Shown: positions 1 to 5,974, counted from the stretch's first letter. The stretch is 6,275 bases of DNA from Flavobacteriales bacterium (GCA_030831885.1 JAURKF010000296.1:1-6275), one strand, 5' to 3'. The notes: generated from the letters alone by a model not told the origin. Numbers and translations are program-made.

Positions 1-758
1 CAGTTGCCACACCAGTTGTTGAACGTGCCATTCACCTCAGGAGTTGTGAAACCTCCCACTCCATTCATGTCTACTTGGAACGTAACGTCGTAAGTATTGG
101 GTGCTATTGCACAATCGGTGCAGGCTTGCCAACAAACCACGGGCAGCACAAGGTCGCCCGTAACATCAAGTGCACGATTGGTAAATCCGAAATTAGTTAC
201 AGTGCAAGGCAAACCGGGAATAAGGTTTTCCTGTCCGGCCCAACTATCATAAGCAAACTTGTATTCATGCACACCTTCAGGAATCATAGCTGTACCTGTC
301 CAAATTCCATCGCCGTCGCCATCTGCAAGTTGGAAACATCCCCCACACCATCCATTGAATGACCCATTCACCTCCGGAGTTGTAAAGTCGGTCACGTATT
401 GCATATCCACCTGGAAGGTGACGGAATACAATATTGGCGCTGCTCCGCATGCTTCGCAACTTTCCCAACATACTACTGGCAATATAATATCACTTGAAAC
501 ATCCAAGGAACGGTTGGTGAAATCACCGGTCGTAATAGTACATGAAGAACCCGGGATGAGGTTTTCCTGACCGGTCCAACCATCATAAGCAAACTTGTAC
601 TCATGAACACCTTCGGGAACAACGGCTGTGCCGGTCCAAATGCCATCACCGTCGGTGTCGGTCAGCTGGAAACATCCTCCACACCAACCATTGAACGTAC
701 CATTTACCTCGGGTGTAGTGAATCCGGTTACGTTCTGCATATCTACCTGGAAGGTTAC
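1..758 (-). repeat. Second block of 336-bp repeat units (two full, one cut by window edge)
   Basis: The units span 758-423 and 422-87, with a partial unit at 86-1. Their VDM methionines are residues 545, 657 and 769, again exactly 112 codons apart. Units 4 and 5 share long stretches such as PEGVHEYKFAYD, GQENLIPG and FQL-D-DGDGIWTGTA. They are closer to each other than to the units before the inserted domain, which suggests recent duplication or gene conversion within this block. Confidence 0.92.
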
Positions 759-2372
759 ACTATATTCATTCGCCACTACTACTTCGCCACCGAAAACAAC
801 GTCATCGAAGTAGTACGTTTTTTCGCCGGCAGTAGCACCATCGACACCAAAATTGAAGAAGATGGAGGCCTTATCATATGTGTAACCGAGGTTGAGTGCA
901 GCAGTTCCTGCAGACTCATTAGAGAAATCAAATACAAGTGTTTCCCAATCGTTCGCAACGGTTGTCGTTACATTAGTTTCTACGCTACGCGTCGGATCGG
1001 TGTGGTCCTCAACCTTTAGGCGAACTTGAATGCCCGCATCAGGTGACCAAACTCGCACCGACATGGTAGTAGCATCGGCTGTGAAAGGAATAGGACTGCT
1101 GAAACCGAGCTGTGAAGGTGCAGTAACTGTCACTCCCGATGAAGCCCCGGCGGATGCACTTTTTATTACCTGAGCAACCATATTCGAAGCATTGGTAGGG
1201 TCAACAACGATAGAAGACGCCTCTGATCCATCAAAACCAATCAATCCATATTCAACTGCGGCATCATCGAATGTTACAGGCAAGTTCATTTGACTTAAGG
1301 CAACTGTGTTACACGCCGAGCAACTTTCCCAACACACCACCCCGACATCTGTTTGACCTGCTATTTCAATTGTCCGATTGGTGAAAACATCGGTTGTAGT
1401 AGTGCACGAGCCACCGGGTGTCAGATTTTCTTGTCCTGTCCAGTTATCGTAAGAGAACTTATAATCATAGCTTCCAGCCTGCAACGGAATGGTAATCGAC
1501 CACACATTATCACCGTCCAAATCGCTCATAGGTGCACAGTTACCGCACCAACCGTTAAACGTGCCATTGATTTCCGGAGTAGTAAATGGAAATGCTACAT
1601 TATTCATATCCACATTAAATGTTACATCGAACGGGCCTGTGTTGACGCCACATGACGCACAGCTTCCATAACATACAGCAGGCAACACTACATCCTCTGT
1701 AAGAGATAGCACTCTATTGGTGTAGATATCGGTGGTCATGGTGCATGAAGAACCGGGAGTAAGATTCTCCTGTCCTGACCAATTATCATGACTAAACTTG
1801 TATTCGTAGTTTCCAGCCTGTAGAGACAATGTTATAGACCAAATACCATCATTATTGGCATCCTGCAAAGCAGTGCAGTTGCCGCACCAACCATTAAATG
1901 TACCATTAACTTCGGGTATAGTGAACCCGGTTTGTTCATTCATATCAACTTGAAACGTCACGTCATAGAAAACGGGAGCAGCTGCGCATTCAACACACGC
2001 TCCCCAGCATACCACGGGCAAAACAACATCGTCTGTAACGGCCAAGGTGCGATTGGTAAAGTTTCCGGCAGTGACAGTGCACGTACTTCCCGGAACAAGC
2101 GTTTCTTGTGAATTCCAATTGTCAGCTGAAAATTTATACTGATAACTACCGGCAGCCAAATTCGTAGTTGCTTCCCAGATGTTATCGCCATTTGCATCTG
2201 TCATTTGAAAACAGCTTCCGCACCAGTTGTTGAACGTACCATTTACCTCCGGGACAGTGAAGCCCGATTGTTGGCTCATATCCACCCGAAAAGTTACGTT
2301 GAATGCATGTGCGTTGAATTGAAAAAGCACCACCAGTAGTGCTATCAATGAACGTGTATAGAAATGGTTCAT
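1..2372 (-). CDS. Large secreted repeat protein with AMPK/CBM48-like carbohydrate-binding repeats (C-terminus outside window)
   Basis: This frame is open from the ATG at 2372-2370 to the window edge: 790 residues and no stop, so the 3' end is missing. Residues 1-23 form a Sec signal peptide with a hydrophobic core and an AHA cleavage site before F24. Repeats of exactly 112 residues begin at about 26, 138 and 250, then at 539, 651 and 763 (the last cut by the window edge). Each repeat runs VTFxVDM, PEVNGTFNxWCGxC, a D-rich turn, YxYKF, an acidic/NW turn, PGSxC, FTNR, and VVCWxxCxxC. NGTFNGW and YEYKF match the conserved core of AMPK-beta/CBM48 glycogen-binding domains, so a glucan-binding role is inferred. 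Residues about 364-529 are a different domain (LPVTFDD to YYFDDVVFGG) of galactose-binding-like jelly-roll type, as seen beside Bacteroidota glycoside hydrolases. The unseen C-terminus may hold an enzyme or a type IX secretion signal. Gene and export are near certain; the ligand is inferred. Confidence 0.94.
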   Translation of the reverse strand, partial: MNHFYTRSLIALLVVLFQFNAHAFNVTFRVDMSQQSGFTVPEVNGTFNNWCGSCFQMTDANGDNIWEATTNLAAGSYQYKFSADNWNSQETLVPGSTCTVTAGNFTNRTLAVTDDVVLPVVCWGACVECAAAPVFYDVTFQVDMNEQTGFTIPEVNGTFNGWCGNCTALQDANNDGIWSITLSLQAGNYEYKFSHDNWSGQENLTPGSSCTMTTDIYTNRVLSLTEDVVLPAVCYGSCASCGVNTGPFDVTFNVDMNNVAFPFTTPEINGTFNGWCGNCAPMSDLDGDNVWSITIPLQAGSYDYKFSYDNWTGQENLTPGGSCTTTTDVFTNRTIEIAGQTDVGVVCWESCSACNTVALSQMNLPVTFDDAAVEYGLIGFDGSEASSIVVDPTNASNMVAQVIKSASAGASSGVTVTAPSQLGFSSPIPFTADATTMSVRVWSPDAGIQVRLKVEDHTDPTRSVETNVTTTVANDWETLVFDFSNESAGTAALNLGYTYDKASIFFNFGVDGATAGEKTYYFDDVVFGGEVVVANEYSVTFQVDMQNVTGFTTPEVNGTFNGWCGGCFQLTDTDGDGIWTGTAVVPEGVHEYKFAYDGWTGQENLIPGSSCTITTGDFTNRSLDVSSDIILPVVCWESCEACGAAPILYSVTFQVDMQYVTDFTTPEVNGSFNGWCGGCFQLADGDGDGIWTGTAMIPEGVHEYKFAYDSWAGQENLIPGLPCTVTNFGFTNRALDVTGDLVLPVVCWQACTDCAIAPNTYDVTFQVDMNGVGGFTTPEVNGTFNNWCGN
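1290..2297 (-). repeat. Three tandem 336-bp units encoding cysteine-rich carbohydrate-binding-like repeats
   Basis: The units span 2297-1962, 1961-1626 and 1625-1290, and encode residues 26-137, 138-249 and 250-361. The VDM methionines fall at residues 32, 144 and 256, so the period is exactly 112 codons with no indel. Units 2 and 3 resemble each other most (shared SIT, LQAG, YKFS, QENLTPG). Unit 1 is the most divergent, with FNNWCGSC, NSQETL and GACVEC. Each unit has six cysteines. Confidence 0.93.
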
Positions 2373-2389
2373 GTGTATTTGTTTATGGG

Positions 2390-2419
2390 CGAATATAGAC
2401 TAATTGTAATTTATACAAA
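2390..2419 (-). promoter_or_regulatory. Promoter of the secreted repeat protein
   Basis: Read on the minus strand, TTTG (2419-2416) is followed by 18 nt and TATATTCG (2397-2390). This fits the Bacteroidota primary sigma factor pattern of TTTG and TAnnTTTG, with one mismatch in the -7 box. Transcription would start near 2383, giving a leader of roughly 10-15 nt, and no Shine-Dalgarno site is seen. Confidence 0.6.
2404..2418. promoter_or_regulatory. Small inverted repeat at the -33 box of the secreted-protein promoter
   Basis: TTGTA (2404-2408) and TACAA (2414-2418) are perfect 5-bp arms around a 5-nt spacer, overlapping the minus-strand -33 box at 2416-2419. The 7-mer TTTATAC also occurs twice as a direct repeat (2410-2416 and 2423-2429, 13 bp apart). 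In AT-rich DNA such short symmetries arise by chance, so this is only a candidate regulator site. Confidence 0.25.
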
Positions 2420-2422
2420 ATG

Positions 2423-2452
2423 TTTATACTCAAAGATTTTCATCTATCTTTG
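2423..2452 (+). promoter_or_regulatory. Promoter of the Nudix-type regulator
   Basis: TTTA (2423-2426), 18 nt, then TATCTTTG (2445-2452), a perfect match to the Bacteroidota -7 box TAnnTTTG. The -33 box has one mismatch. The predicted start lies near 2459, leaving a leader of about 55 nt before the ATG at 2514. The -33 boxes of this and the opposite promoter are only three bases apart. Confidence 0.6.
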
Positions 2453-2453
2453 A
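2430..2453. promoter_or_regulatory. Candidate operator palindrome over the regulator's -7 box
   Basis: Perfect 8-bp inverted arms, TCAAAGAT (2430-2437) and ATCTTTGA (2446-2453), are separated by 8 nt. The right arm contains most of the -7 box at 2445-2452, so a bound dimer would block initiation. That is what self-repression by the adjacent winged-helix regulator would need. Caution: the arms are themselves -7-like (CTTTG), so the symmetry could reflect two opposed promoter-like boxes rather than an operator. Confidence 0.42.
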
Positions 2454-2513
2454 CCGCCATCTTTAACACTCATTTGCGCAGGATCAAAAGAGTAAAGTGA
2501 TCGATTAAACCGC

Positions 2514-3257
2514 ATGGAAAAAGTTTCAAAACCGATACGCAAAGCCACTCAGTCGGAGGATATGTATTCTATTCCAATCGATGCCTTCTTCAAGTCGGCA
2601 TTCTCCGTCGATTGCGTCATTTTTGGCTACCACCAAGGCGACTTGAGAGTACTTTTGATACAGCGCGGTGCAGAACCATTTGAAAATTTCTGGGCGTTGC
2701 CGGGAGACCTTGTGTATCCGCATGAGGATTTAGATACGGCGGCCTATCGAGTTTTACACGATCTCACTTCGATTGACGACGTTGGGATGAAGCAAGTACA
2801 AACTTTCGGTGCTGTCAATCGTCACCCTTTGGGACGCGTAATAACGATTGGCTATATGGCGCTTGTAGAACTCACCGACATTCATCCAGTGGCCTCTCAC
2901 TGGGCTAAGCAAACCAAATGGCATAGCCTGAGTAAGTTGCCAAAGCTAGCATTCGACCACCGCGAAATTTTGGACGCATCATTTGACCGATTAAAAACCT
3001 TGATAGCTGAGGAGCCTATTTGGACGCGTGTGATATCTGAGAAATTCACGATTACCGAGTTTCAGGATGTATTTGAAACCATACTCGGAAGAAAATTCGA
3101 CAAGGGTAATTTCCGCAAGAAAATCCAAAACGTAAAGTTCCTGAAGAAGTTAACCGAGACACAACAAAATGTACGTCACCGCCCTTCGCAACTCTATGAA
3201 TTTGATGCAAAGTTGTTTGAGAAGTATCGTGATCGTGGATTTGTGTTTGACTTCTAA
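2514..3257 (+). CDS. NrtR/AraR-type transcriptional regulator (inactive Nudix domain plus winged helix)
   Basis: 247 residues, the usual length for NrtR-family regulators. Residues about 28-150 form a Nudix fold, with VDCVIFGY, LRVLLIQRG and FENFWALPGD leading into the Nudix box. The box starts at G64 with E71 and R79 conserved, but the REUxEE core reads R-V-L-H-D-L, so the metal-binding glutamates are lost. This suggests a ligand sensor rather than a hydrolase, as is typical of the family. Residues about 175-245 form the winged helix (TITEFQDVFETIL, then the basic DKGNFRKKI recognition region and the RPSQLYEF wing). Bacteroides AraR, which controls arabinose use, belongs to this family; other members sense ADP-ribose. 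The ligand cannot be read from sequence. The gene lies head to head with the carbohydrate-binding protein, which favours a sugar-related role. The start has no Shine-Dalgarno site. Confidence 0.92.
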   Translation: MEKVSKPIRKATQSEDMYSIPIDAFFKSAFSVDCVIFGYHQGDLRVLLIQRGAEPFENFWALPGDLVYPHEDLDTAAYRVLHDLTSIDDVGMKQVQTFGAVNRHPLGRVITIGYMALVELTDIHPVASHWAKQTKWHSLSKLPKLAFDHREILDASFDRLKTLIAEEPIWTRVISEKFTITEFQDVFETILGRKFDKGNFRKKIQNVKFLKKLTETQQNVRHRPSQLYEFDAKLFEKYRDRGFVFDF

Positions 3258-3476
3258 ACGGGCTAGTCAGCTTCTAAATATTGCATGCTTCATACCATTC
3301 CGCTTTGCGCAGCGGGCATACAAACATGCCTAACGCTTCCATGAGCTTAGAATAATATGATAATAATCCTACATTGGAGATTGCTATTTGCATCAACAAT
3401 TAATTTTGATGGTATTGAGACCAATAAAAAATCCGAATAATATATTCCTACTCCGCCACATCTAACCTATTGCGCT
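3258..3476. other. Intergenic gap, no gene seen
   Basis: These 219 bases contain the hairpin at 3283-3329 and an AT-rich second half. No ORF of useful length or clear Bacteroidota promoter was found; TATATTCC at 3441-3448 is a weak -7-like match without a -33 partner at proper distance. Confidence 0.5.
3283..3329 (+). terminator. Weak hairpin downstream of the regulator
   Basis: CCGCT (3300-3304) pairs with AGCGG (3311-3315) around a 6-nt loop, nested inside outer arms GCATG (3283-3287) and CATGC (3325-3329). No T-run follows, so intrinsic termination is uncertain; it may only protect the 3' end of the message. Confidence 0.25.
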
Positions 3477-4487
3477 ATGAAATCCAAACGTCATATCATA
3501 TATAAAACAGATCATTTAAAAGATGGTGTTTCATGGACATCCGGACTAGCCGGAGTGATTCGATTACTTACATGGGAAACAGAAACTGCATTGGGAATAT
3601 CAAAGACTCAATTGCAAAAGCGAGTATTAGACCACGTATTTGAATCATGCGAAAATGAAATTTTATCGAAAGAAAAATTCGATGCTATTGTTTCGCAACT
3701 CGAAACAAAAACGCGTCTGGAAATCGAATCAGCAACTGCAGAGAATCTATATGACAAACCAAAAAAAGGAATTTTAATAAATCCTATCGAGGCACAAAGA
3801 AGAATCCGCCTATTCTCGGAGGAATTTCTTAATAAAGAATTTGATGTTTTTATGTCCCTTCTTCCAAGCAGTGTCTTAAGCGATTATTTATCACTTCATT
3901 TTAATATCAGCCGGGAAAGTCAGTGGTCGATAATTGGCAGTTCTAATGATTTCGAAGCATCAACCGACATGAAATTCATGTATATGGATACTTTAGCCTA
4001 TGCCCATAATACTTCTGCACTAGTAGCCCTGGAATTAAAAATGGACAGCGACATAGGCAAGGATCAAATACTAAAATATTGCTTCATGGCCGCATATCTT
4101 GAATTCAAAGGTTTTATTGCGAAGGATACGACATTTCATATTTTGATAGTGGGAAATGATTCCTCATTGACCGATGAACTTTCATCGTTGCGATCCGAAG
4201 CCGCTCAACAGTTACAGAACAAGGAATATCCAAGAAAAAAAATCAGCTACCGTGAAATAGAATCGCTGGTTCCGCTTGCTGAAACCCACCTCCATTCAAT
4301 TGACATTAAAAACACTACATGGCAAGAATTTGGAGATCATTTCAATAAACTGAAACAAGAAATACCAAACCATGGTCATTCTGAGTCGCTATTCAAACTG
4401 ATCGAAGGTTTCTTAACCTCGCTTGAAATAAAGCACAGCCGCAAACAGAAGGGGCGTATTTATTTGAGTAAGCTAAAGGATAATTGA
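3477..4487 (+). CDS. Putative PD-(D/E)XK nuclease-fold protein, orphan
   Basis: 336 residues; I do not recognise the family as a whole. The central part shows a PD-(D/E)XK nuclease pattern: a strand with STDMKF (D164), about 20 residues later the strand ALVALELKMD with E186-L-K188, then an amphipathic helix with Q197 and Y201 (GKDQILKYCF). D, ExK and a following QxxxY are the usual active-site layout of restriction-endonuclease-like enzymes, so metal-dependent DNA cleavage is inferred. Residues 1-130 are mainly helical with no known motif, and residues about 280-336 are helical and end in a basic tail. There is no signal peptide or membrane segment, so it should be cytosolic. Its DNA is visibly AT-richer than the 5030-6275 region (two 60-base blocks I counted have 35-40% G+C), which suggests acquisition. 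Nothing methylase-like is adjacent. A defence or mobile-element role is possible but unproven. Confidence 0.85.
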   Translation: MKSKRHIIYKTDHLKDGVSWTSGLAGVIRLLTWETETALGISKTQLQKRVLDHVFESCENEILSKEKFDAIVSQLETKTRLEIESATAENLYDKPKKGILINPIEAQRRIRLFSEEFLNKEFDVFMSLLPSSVLSDYLSLHFNISRESQWSIIGSSNDFEASTDMKFMYMDTLAYAHNTSALVALELKMDSDIGKDQILKYCFMAAYLEFKGFIAKDTTFHILIVGNDSSLTDELSSLRSEAAQQLQNKEYPRKKISYREIESLVPLAETHLHSIDIKNTTWQEFGDHFNKLKQEIPNHGHSESLFKLIEGFLTSLEIKHSRKQKGRIYLSKLKDN

Positions 4488-4495
4488 CGTGGCAA

Positions 4496-4533
4496 GAGGA
4501 ACCGCGAATTTCACTTATCGCAACTGTTTCCTC
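4496..4533 (+). terminator. Two-tier hairpin just after the nuclease-like gene
   Basis: The outer arms GAGGAA (4496-4501) and TTCCTC (4528-4533) enclose an inner stem GCGA (4504-4507) and TCGC (4518-4521) with a 10-nt loop, starting 9 nt after the stop codon. A T-run (ATTTTTC) occurs only about 20 nt further on, so this is an imperfect intrinsic terminator or a 3'-end stabilising structure. Confidence 0.4.
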
Positions 4534-4640
4534 GCACCCAACCCTTAAATCGATTTTTCACCGCTCATGAAATTCAAGTTCTTTCCTATAAGAGCAATAA
4601 CCTACTGAAATTGAAATCATAAAAAACGAATGAACTTGTG

Positions 4641-4667
4641 CACATTTCATCCGAAATGAAAAATGTG
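4641..4667. repeat. Inverted repeat in the intergenic gap
   Basis: CACATTTCAT (4641-4650) faces ATGAAAAATGTG (4656-4667) across the loop CCGAA. The inner TTTCAT/ATGAAA stem is perfect; the outer CACA/TGTG part pairs with a 2-nt bulge. It is AT-rich with no T-run, so it does not look like a terminator. It could be a protein site or a relic of a mobile element. Confidence 0.45.
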
Positions 4668-4915
4668 AACAATACCTATTTTCCCGAAGGCACAATACCG
4701 GCATTCATTCCCTAAAGAACAATCCATCCCCTAAAAAAGTCTCTTTGAGGCGAGTTCACAAACGATTTGAATCTTTGATCTCTTCATCATTGTCTATTAG
4801 CGAATTGACTATTATCTCCGTAATCTCCGCATTTGATGCCGCAGAATCAATTCTGGAATCCGTTTGAAAAGCTCAAGAAGCAATCGGTTGGCCGGCTGCC
4901 CTATTCTATCCTGTA

Positions 4916-5026
4916 ATGGTGGTTCTCTTAATCACTGTTGCTGTATTCCTGGTGAAGTATCTTTTCCCTCTTTTAGCGGAAAAAATCGAACGTAAAGTCA
5001 AAAAATTCCTAGGGCGCTCAAGATAA
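4916..5026 (+). CDS. Possible 36-residue single-pass membrane peptide
   Basis: ATG at 4916 to TAA at 5024-5026. The product starts with a strongly hydrophobic segment (VVLLITVAVFLV, then YLFPLL) and ends in a basic tail (EKIERKVKKFLGRSR), the look of a small inner-membrane peptide with its positive end inside. Its stop is three bases before the next ATG at 5030, so it could be co-translated with that gene. The hydrophobic reading continues upstream in frame (EAIGWPAALFYPV) until the TGA at 4865, so the visible ORF may be the tail of a longer protein broken by a nonsense mutation. An overlapping 26-residue ORF (4836-4916) ends in TAATG, sharing a base with this ATG. Reality as a gene is uncertain. 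Confidence 0.35.
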   Translation: MVVLLITVAVFLVKYLFPLLAEKIERKVKKFLGRSR

Positions 5027-5029
5027 ACT

Positions 5030-5527
5030 ATGTCCTTTATTCTTCCTGACTCGCGCTTAGCGCATCTGATGAGGCATTTCGGTGCTCATGATCTCGCCGG
5101 AAGTTATTTCCTGCCGGAAGTATTTTCAACCCCCATGGAACTTGTGGACTTTATCAATGCACATCCACCAACTCACTCATTAGATCAGGGCAATGGACGA
5201 ATGGCATTTCTCTTTGAGCCCTCAGACAAGATGATTGTTGGCACTTGCGGATTGGCAAGAAGAGAAGAAGTCGACGCAGGGTGCATCATACGTGAGCAGC
5301 GCGAAGGATATACCTTGGAAATCGGGTACGTGTCGTCCTTGCCGTCTACCCACGAGTTTTGTGTTATTGCCGAACGCCGTGAGGACAGCTTCCATATCAT
5401 CACCGCCTTCCCCGGTGGATACGCTCGTCCTTTTGCCCAAAAAAGTCAACCAAAGGAAGAATATGAACTCAACAAAAAGTTCTGGGAAGAACATGTATTA
5501 TTGAAACCGAAAAACACGATGCAATGA
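5030..5527 (+). CDS. Uncharacterised cytosolic protein with toxin-like C-terminal motif
   Basis: 165 residues, with no signal peptide or membrane segment. I do not firmly recognise the family. The C-terminal half has alternating strands (GYTLEIGYVSS, HEFCVIAERR, SFHIITAFPG at 120-129), followed by a helical end with FWEEHVLLK (151-159). A strand ending in [IV]TAFPG after a basic/acidic hairpin, then a FWxxH end, is reminiscent of small ribonuclease toxin domains of the barnase/EndoU/colicin/RelE group and of contact-dependent toxin tips. This is a fold-level impression, not a match. The stop overlaps the next start as ATGA (5524-5527), so both are translated from one message and probably act together. 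The start at 5030 is the first ATG of the frame after the TAA at 5024; no Shine-Dalgarno site is present. Confidence 0.85.
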   Translation: MSFILPDSRLAHLMRHFGAHDLAGSYFLPEVFSTPMELVDFINAHPPTHSLDQGNGRMAFLFEPSDKMIVGTCGLARREEVDAGCIIREQREGYTLEIGYVSSLPSTHEFCVIAERREDSFHIITAFPGGYARPFAQKSQPKEEYELNKKFWEEHVLLKPKNTMQ

Positions 5528-5943
5528 GGAGATTCCTAGCTATAACCATCATAGTCCTTTCATTCAGTAAATCGCAGGGACAGCAAGAGTCATTTCTCTT
5601 TCGCACGCCGCTGAGTTTCTACAGCACTGATATCCTCTCCTATTTGCAAGTTCTTCACAAGAACCAGCAATACGAGAAAATGGTTCCATTTTTTACGGGC
5701 GAACTTAGAGCGAGTAGCTCGCAAAGCGCATTCGTTGCATTGTTAGCCAACGCTCCGTTCGGTTACAGCATGAAGCGCGCAGGCATTCGCGAAGTGAAGA
5801 AAGGTGAAGCCTGGTCGCTTACCTATCAACGCACGATTCTAGGAACTCAGGAAACGTTTAAGGTTGATTGTGTGTTGGTGAATGATACCTGCCGCGTGGT
5901 TCTCAGTGAACCAACCTTCAAACTCATTTTTAAAGACCTTTAA
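5524..5943 (+). CDS. Small exported protein of unknown function, coupled to the preceding gene
   Basis: 139 residues. Residues 1-19 are a Sec signal peptide: RR start, hydrophobic FLAITIIVLSF, and a likely cut after S17-Q18-G19. There is no lipobox cysteine, so the product should be periplasmic or secreted. The mature part begins with helices (DILSYLQVLHKNQQYEKMVPFF) and ends in a beta-rich section (WSLTYQRTILG, FKVDCVLVNDTCRVVL) with C116 and C123 positioned to form a disulfide. Helices followed by a curved sheet resemble NTF2-like or DUF4878-like exported domains; this is inference. The ATGA overlap with the gene at 5030 implies translational coupling. If the partner is a toxin, this could be an immunity or accessory factor, but an unrelated periplasmic role is equally possible. 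Confidence 0.87.
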   Translation: MRRFLAITIIVLSFSKSQGQQESFLFRTPLSFYSTDILSYLQVLHKNQQYEKMVPFFTGELRASSSQSAFVALLANAPFGYSMKRAGIREVKKGEAWSLTYQRTILGTQETFKVDCVLVNDTCRVVLSEPTFKLIFKDL

Positions 5944-5944
5944 A
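5929..5944. repeat. Short AT-rich palindrome at the end of the two-gene unit
   Basis: TTTAAAG (5929-5935) and CTTTAAA (5938-5944) are perfect arms around two bases, covering the stop codon of the exported protein. It could form a cruciform or weak 3' hairpin, but it is too AT-rich and lacks a T-run to be a convincing terminator. Confidence 0.3.
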
Positions 5945-5974
5945 TGAAGGTAAAATTCCGACCCTAACTTCTAT

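Larger units (their letters stand above)
4488..4915. other. Long gap with hairpins and possible gene remnant
   Basis: No convincing full gene is visible in these 428 bases. The stretch holds the hairpin at 4496-4533, the inverted repeat at 4641-4667, and a plus-strand frame open from about 4633 to a TGA at 4865-4867 with no ATG. That frame is the same as the small membrane ORF at 4916 and the gene at 5030, so a decayed upstream coding region is possible. A -7-like box AATCTTTG (4770-4777) has a TTTG at 4744-4747, but the 22-nt spacing is long. Confidence 0.4.

Noticed and set aside
75..2197. Several plus-strand and one minus-strand open frames of 60-140 codons in the first 2.2 kb
   Set aside because: They lie out of frame with the continuous 790-codon minus-strand reading frame, and recur because the 336-bp repeats recur. 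Their translations have no sensible domain content.
1..2297. CRISPR array or DNA-level satellite as the cause of the 336-bp periodicity
   Set aside because: The repeats stay in one reading frame, diverge mainly as protein variants and encode a recognisable domain; there are no short repeats with unique spacers.
3298..3360. GCCTAAC at about 3328-3334 beside a hairpin, looking like an end of an integron attC site
   Set aside because: No matching GTTRRRY end is found at the right distance on either strand and no second site or integrase is present.
4865..4867. In-frame TGA as recoded tryptophan or selenocysteine
   Set aside because: TGA acts as a normal stop in the genes ending at 4487 and 5527, and no hairpin typical of a selenocysteine insertion element follows; a nonsense mutation or separate small ORF is simpler.
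5185..5504. Minus-strand and alternative plus-strand frames inside the 5030-5527 gene
   Set aside because: They are shadows of the real gene, which has a coherent predicted fold and an ATGA junction with its neighbour.
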